Positions 63,101 through 64,000 of a DNA stretch of 64,000 nucleotides are shown piece after piece; position 1 is the stretch's first letter, and the number at the start of each line of letters is the position of its first letter. A model generated the notes under the pieces. The model did no database searches, was not told the DNA's origin, and saw only the letters and a list, made by a program, of their open reading frames with translations. A program made the position numbers and the translations under genes. The stretch lies in contig CM051033.1 in assembly GCA_027627225.1 (NCBI GenBank), positions 15,142,058 to 15,206,057 of the forward strand. The letters run 5' to 3'. This DNA comes from Congeria kusceri. Taxonomy: Eukaryota > Mollusca > Bivalvia > Myida > Dreissenidae.

Positions 63101-63941
63101 TTTTGTTTAAGATTGAATAAAAACAGAGGAATATCTATTGTGTCTGCGAGGCAACTGTTTATGGCATACAGATGAATGACAGTGCAGATAGATCTACCCA
63201 TAGGTACTCGGGTGCTACAGTAAGGGGCAGAAAAAAAACATAACAAAATTCAATTAGGACCTGCTGGAAATACACTGTACTTTTTCTCTGGACCTAACTG
63301 GGTGCCTTCACAATCCTCCCTGTATTTCTACTGGCTTTTTTGTAACATATTTTCTGGGCTCATGGAATTTGAAAACTACATCGGTACAGTAACCTTTAAT
63401 TTTGGGGAACATGTACTTTTTTACATCTTTCAACTTTTATTATGTGCACAAACATGTTAATATAGTTTCCATGTACGATCAAATATTCAGTAAATGTCAC
63501 ACTAATTTGTGTTGACAGAAACCTGTACTCGACAATATGTAGTGTTTACTTTCTAATTATAAATGTCAGTCCATGTATTTTTTTTAAATGGTATTTTCAG
63601 TGGTCTTTTTCCACCAAAAATCAGCTCTTAAATGTCAGGTAAATTGTAATGAAACTGTGTGTATTTTTAGCACTGGCCTTGCTGTACGAGATTACAAATT
63701 TTTGTTTCATTTTTTCTGCCCCTTACTGTACATTTTTAATTTTACCAAATGACCTAATGAATGGCAATGAGAGCTGCTATAAGAATGGGGGCACGATGGG
63801 AAAAATTATTCATTCCAATGACAGCATCGTTTGTTAGTGTTTGAACTTACTCTGAAACTGTTTATATGACTCAGTTTTCTTGTATGCCTTCAGATCACGA
63901 CCGTAGCGCAAACGGTCTTCCTGCGCAGCGTTCATGTATTG
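39179..63941 (-). CDS. Multi-HMG-box protein, 3' eight exons (5' end outside window)
   Basis: Exons in transcript order: 63941-63851, 62713-62070, 58557-58469, 58279-58165, 55411-55321, 49663-49566, 45978-45804, 42111-39179. Each has GT-AG borders and the phase (0,1,0,2,0,1,0,1) matches at all seven junctions, giving about 1,411 visible residues and a single stop at 39179. Residues 1-30 are the last helix of one HMG box. 31-245 are 16-residue repeats. Roughly 265-343 are a full HMG box (IPKKPTSVFFRFLDENKERA through KYYDAYKRERDQYRLELQAY). 350-434 are a degenerate box with a duplicated last helix. 435-1411 are a Ser/Thr/Asn-rich, probably disordered tail. HMG boxes bind and bend DNA, so a nuclear chromatin or transcription role is inferred. 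The repeated boxes recall UBF-type proteins, but I cannot name an orthologue. Confidence 0.85.
42165..42665. repeat. 167 bp tandem repeat, three copies
   Basis: Units start near 42180, 42348 and 42514 with AATTATTCTAAGTC-like sequence and contain GATATGGGT, GGGAATGGTCAYAAGC, GTATCCAAG and GTGCTAGACGAAAC. The array sits just upstream of the acceptor of the terminal HMG exon. Confidence 0.85.
42880..44059. mobile_element. 1,180 bp MITE with TTAA target duplication (piggyBac-type)
   Basis: 13-base terminal inverted repeats AGACGTTCGCAAC / GTTGCGAACGTCT are flanked on both sides by TTAA (42876-42879 and 44060-44063). TTAA duplication is the hallmark of piggyBac-type elements. There is no transposase frame. 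The interior has three diverged repeats of about 370-400 bases (ACAGGTACC, CACTTGTATATTGCCAAAC, ACATTGATGCATGT). Confidence 0.85.
44064..44663. other. Intronic dispersed-repeat fragments
   Basis: No gene. 44251-44300 matches 36966-37015 (TATTATTTACTTTTT, CTGAATTATATCT). 44380-44600 has GGCAATAACTCTAGTGTTCC and ATACACAAACTG segments of the same family as composite repeats A-C. Confidence 0.5.
44664..45248. mobile_element. Short TIR element, GCTCACCTGAG family
   Basis: Begins AACAAGAGGTTTAAGATGGC with GCTCACCTGAG (44691-44701) and ends CTCAGGTGAGC (45235-45245), giving 11-base inverted termini around about 580 bp. No coding capacity. A related element lies at 57291-57837. Confidence 0.78.
45277..45292. 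repeat. 16-base G run
   Basis: Uninterrupted G homopolymer in an intron, next to a degenerate repeat copy (45300-45740) of the GCTCACCTGAG family. Length is uncertain, as always for such runs. Confidence 0.85.
45804..45978 (-). CDS. HMG gene exon: helix 3 with internal duplication
   Basis: 175 nt with acceptor GTCTATTCAG and donor AAAT/GTATGT. It encodes KYYKAAAMDKKRYKREMEAY KQFKQHQEMI followed by a second, near-identical copy (KAAAIDKKRCKREMEACKFK QQQEMI). This is an 81/78-base tandem duplication inside the exon that keeps the frame. Confidence 0.88.
46051..48018. mobile_element. Composite repeat copy B (2.0 kb, SINE inside)
   Basis: Starts CAAGAGGGCCATTATGGCCC and GCTCACCTGAG, carries a SINE at 46556, and ends in the hairpin GAGCACTTCGTGCTC plus AGGTGA near 48017. 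It is very close to copy A through most of its length. It lies in the intron between the 49566 and 45978 exons of the HMG gene. Confidence 0.87.
46556..46860 (+). mobile_element. tRNA-derived SINE, copy 3
   Basis: Inside composite repeat B. Same head (GGGCCCGTCAAGCTCAGTTG), body and AAATCC(AAACA)n tail. Confidence 0.9.
48800..49310. repeat. Partial GCTCACCTGAG-family repeat with 165 bp sub-repeats
   Basis: Starts AACAAGAGGGCCAAGATGGC and GTCACCTGAG. It has two sub-repeats with GGTCACCCAAGGAACATTT, TGAAATCCAGC and AGACAAGAAGATTTTT. The right terminus is lost. The same blocks occur in the 7.83 kb unit near 12500. Confidence 0.65.
49566..49663 (-). CDS. HMG gene exon: degenerate HMG box, first part
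   Basis: 98 nt. The CACAAG/AGAGG acceptor is preferred over AATAG 14 bases upstream (at 49678) because only it fits the phase-1 end of the previous exon. It encodes ERREQCQNTSVSYDEHVAII ENEWIELFWREKQ with donor CAG/GTAACT. The box lacks the usual Pro-rich entry strand but keeps the Trp and the REKQ helix end. Confidence 0.82.
50046..50731. repeat. 85 bp minisatellite, about eight copies
   Basis: Unit starts at 50131, 50216, 50301, 50386, 50471, 50556 and 50641, plus a partial unit. It contains CATGTCAACATCAAGCACAT, AGCTTATCAAGTGTTGTAAC and TTTCCCCCTCTCAAGACC. Copies are nearly identical (AAGCAC/AGGCAC and TTTTT/AATTT variants), which indicates recent expansion. Intronic. Confidence 0.95.
51508..51780. 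mobile_element. MITE-like element, CCGTATTCACAAA termini, copy 1
   Basis: Left end GGGCCCGTATTCACAAAGAT. Right end GCTTTGTGGATAGGTTCC is its degenerate inverse. Shares internal CTTAAGT and TTTCC(A)CTAA segments with 62763-63029. Confidence 0.65.
52020..52640. repeat. About 150 bp tandem repeat, four copies
   Basis: Copies share CACCAAAATACCCAGGT, ACAAGTTAACACGCTGATGA, AAGTTTCATCA, ACACAAGTCCAAAAATGTC and AAAAAAGGGCC. The block ends in GATGGACGGAACGAGACGGA, a tail type common in dispersed bivalve repeats. Intronic and non-coding. Confidence 0.82.
52874..52911. repeat. Perfect 38 bp palindrome
   Basis: Arms of 19 bases (AAAGATCTATAAATAAACA and its exact complement) with no spacer. Intronic. 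Confidence 0.97.
53200..54380. repeat. About 175 bp tandem repeat, six to seven copies
   Basis: Successive copies contain CACTTTCTTGTCC, TTTCTCAGCAACTACTGG, GGGAAGCTTCATTACCAAG, GACGTTCCGCTTCAATGATT and AGTTATGGGACTT. Diverged copies with small indels. It begins with GTCCGTCTGTCCGTCTGTCC. Intronic; its open frames are repeat by-products. Confidence 0.85.
54381..55320. other. Intron, no gene; hairpin at 55224-55298
   Basis: Non-coding AT-rich intron of the HMG gene. 55224-55298 is a hairpin with AAGGGTTGAGCGTGAAAC / GTTTCACTCAACCTT outer arms and TTGTATCTGC / GCAGATACAA inner arms. Confidence 0.55.
55321..55411 (-). CDS. HMG gene exon: HMG box helix 3
   Basis: 91 nt with acceptor ATGCAG and donor CCAGG/GTAAGT. 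It encodes KYYDAYKRERDQYRLELQAY LTSGHYKHFQ. It is closely related to the exon in each 7.83 kb tandem unit (12150, 19981). Confidence 0.92.
55470..55543. repeat. Hairpin element (GGGTGAGTGTGAA family)
   Basis: Inverted repeat with outer arms GAGGGGTGAGTGTGAA / TTCACACTCAACCCTT and inner arms GCGTCTG / CAGAC. It resembles the hairpins at 55224 and 39023 and lies on the other side of the helix 3 exon from the first. Confidence 0.7.
55595..57190. mobile_element. Composite repeat copy C (1.6 kb, SINE inside)
   Basis: Starts CAATAGGGCCATGATGGCCC and GCTCACCTG, has a SINE at 55761, and ends AGCTCACCCAGCACTTCATG-CTCAGGTGAGCT (hairpin). It lacks about 300 bases between the start and the SINE that copies A and B have. 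It lies in the intron between the 58165 and 55411 exons. Confidence 0.85.
55761..56058 (+). mobile_element. tRNA-derived SINE, copy 4
   Basis: Inside composite repeat C. Head GGGCCCGTCTAGCTCAGTTA, B box GAGTTCAAGCC (one mismatch), same body and tail. Confidence 0.9.
57291..57837. mobile_element. Short TIR element, GCTCACCTGAG family, copy 2
   Basis: Begins CAAGAGGGTCATGATGGCC with GCTCACCTGAG (57317-57327) and ends CTCAGGTGAGC (57826-57836). Its interior is shared with the 12339 repeat. Confidence 0.8.
58165..58279 (-). CDS. HMG gene exon: HMG box helices 1-2
   Basis: 115 nt with acceptor CTACAAACAG and donor AAGCAG/GTAAAT. It encodes FLDENKERAEKEYPTLTLVK RTKILSSEWAKLPQHKKQ, with the canonical SxxWxxLxxxxKQ pattern of helix 2. 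Confidence 0.92.
58341..58390. repeat. Fragment of the 142 bp palindrome
   Basis: TAGGTTAGTGCTGAATACAG followed by AAGTTTATCATGCGAGGCTTAG matches the left arm and spacer start of the palindrome in the 7.83 kb units; the right arm is absent. Confidence 0.65.
58469..58557 (-). CDS. HMG gene exon: linker and start of HMG box
   Basis: 89 nt with acceptor GATTGCAG and donor TTTTTCAG/GTACAT. It encodes KSKDPLPIVKRCQKTRDTNI then PKKPTSVFF, the Pro-rich entry strand of an HMG box. It supplies the phase-2 end (AG) that the next exon needs (AG/G, Arg), which is how it was found. Confidence 0.83.
58958..61995. repeat. 3 kb TAGGGTATG minisatellite in HMG gene intron
   Basis: More than 200 copies of a 9-base core TAGGGTATG with spacers. 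At 58958-59850 the period is about 27 (TAGGGTATGGG + TAGGGTATGTGATCAG), which leaves long open frames on both strands. At 59850-61730 16-base units ending GTGATGAG and TATTCAG alternate. From 61730 to 61995 the array decays to TAGGGTATGGGATGAG variants. It sits between the repeat-encoding exon (62070) and the exon at 58557. Confidence 0.95.
62070..62713 (-). CDS. HMG gene exon: 16-residue tandem repeats
   Basis: 644 nt with acceptor TGTTGTTTCAG and donor AAAG/GTGAGT, phase 1 in and 0 out. It encodes about 13 copies of a 48-base, 16-residue unit of the form DSTLPSNMPKEPNVIS, with variants (SSTQKVAFVP, NMPVEINVIS, RLRNVAFDVP). Pro/Ser/Asn-rich, without Cys, and likely a flexible spacer between HMG boxes. 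Being a multiple of 3, the repeat can change copy number without breaking the frame. Confidence 0.8.
62763..63029. mobile_element. MITE-like element, CCGTATTCACAAA termini, copy 2
   Basis: Left end GGCCCATATCCACAAAGTGC and right end AAGGAATTTTGTGAATACGAA are inverted and related to those at 51508-51780. Interior AT-rich, non-coding. Confidence 0.7.
63216..63730. mobile_element. 511 bp MITE with TA flanks (Tc1/mariner-type)
   Basis: Termini CAGTAAGGGGCAGAAAAA (63218-) and TTTTTTCTGCCCCTTACTG (-63728) are inverted repeats of about 19 bases. Both are flanked by TA, the target duplication of Tc1/mariner elements. No transposase frame. Confidence 0.83.
63851..63941 (-). CDS. HMG gene exon: last helix of an HMG box
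   Basis: 91 nt between acceptor ATCCAG and donor CAGA/GTAAGT. It encodes QYMNAAQEDRLRYGRDLKAY KKTESYKQFQ. The first half of this box must lie to the right of the window. Confidence 0.85.
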
Positions 63942-64000
63942 CTGGATGAAAATCAAGAATTATAAAGAGGATATTTGTTGGCTTTAGTAGAATATTGATT

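Overview
The window is eukaryotic nuclear DNA. It is AT-rich, its genes are split by GT-AG introns, and it carries tRNA-derived SINEs, a Ty3/gypsy-type remnant, a LINE remnant, MITEs and many minisatellites. A bivalve mollusc is the most likely source. This rests on a Mutator-like-domain plus exonuclease protein of a kind I associate with mollusc genomes, and on dispersed repeats with GCTCACCTGAG / CTCAGGTGAGC ends. No species can be named from sequence alone.

Layout. 1-1713: AT-rich DNA ending in a 24-27 bp minisatellite. 1714-5790 (minus): a five-exon gene joining a Mutator-like (cysteine-rich) N-terminal domain to a DEDDh 3'-5' exonuclease; a 10-A homopolymer breaks the frame by one base near its start. 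6165-24852: a head-to-tail array of a 7.83 kb unit (2.4 near-identical copies). Each full unit holds a long palindrome, a 34 bp minisatellite capped by a hairpin, a splice-bounded 59-codon plus-strand open frame, and a minus-strand 91 nt exon encoding half an HMG box. 24853-28155: a decayed Ty3/gypsy-type element. 28156-31262: a truncated, frameshifted LINE ending in TTGTC repeats, which cuts into a minus-strand reading frame with a signal-peptide-like start (to 31471). 31472-39178: repeats, including three SINEs and fragments related to the 7.83 kb unit.

39179-63941 (minus): the 3' part of a large multi-HMG-box gene. Eight exons can be placed and their phases agree at every junction, giving about 1,411 visible residues; the 5' end lies beyond the right edge. 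It has part of one HMG box, an exon of 16-residue repeats, a complete HMG box split over three exons, a degenerate box with its last helix duplicated, and a 977-codon terminal exon (976 residues plus the stop) that looks mostly disordered. Its introns hold much of the repeat content: a 3 kb TAGGGTATG satellite, two copies of a 1.6-2.0 kb composite repeat carrying a SINE, a 1,180 bp TTAA-flanked MITE, an 85 bp minisatellite and a TA-flanked MITE.

The most unusual points are the 7.83 kb array with an intact HMG half-box exon closely related to one in the large HMG gene 43 kb away, the repeat-encoding exon beside a giant intronic satellite, and the Mutator-domain/exonuclease gene. Splice models were worked out by eye from splice motifs and phase. 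Family assignments come from recognised motifs; no database search was run.
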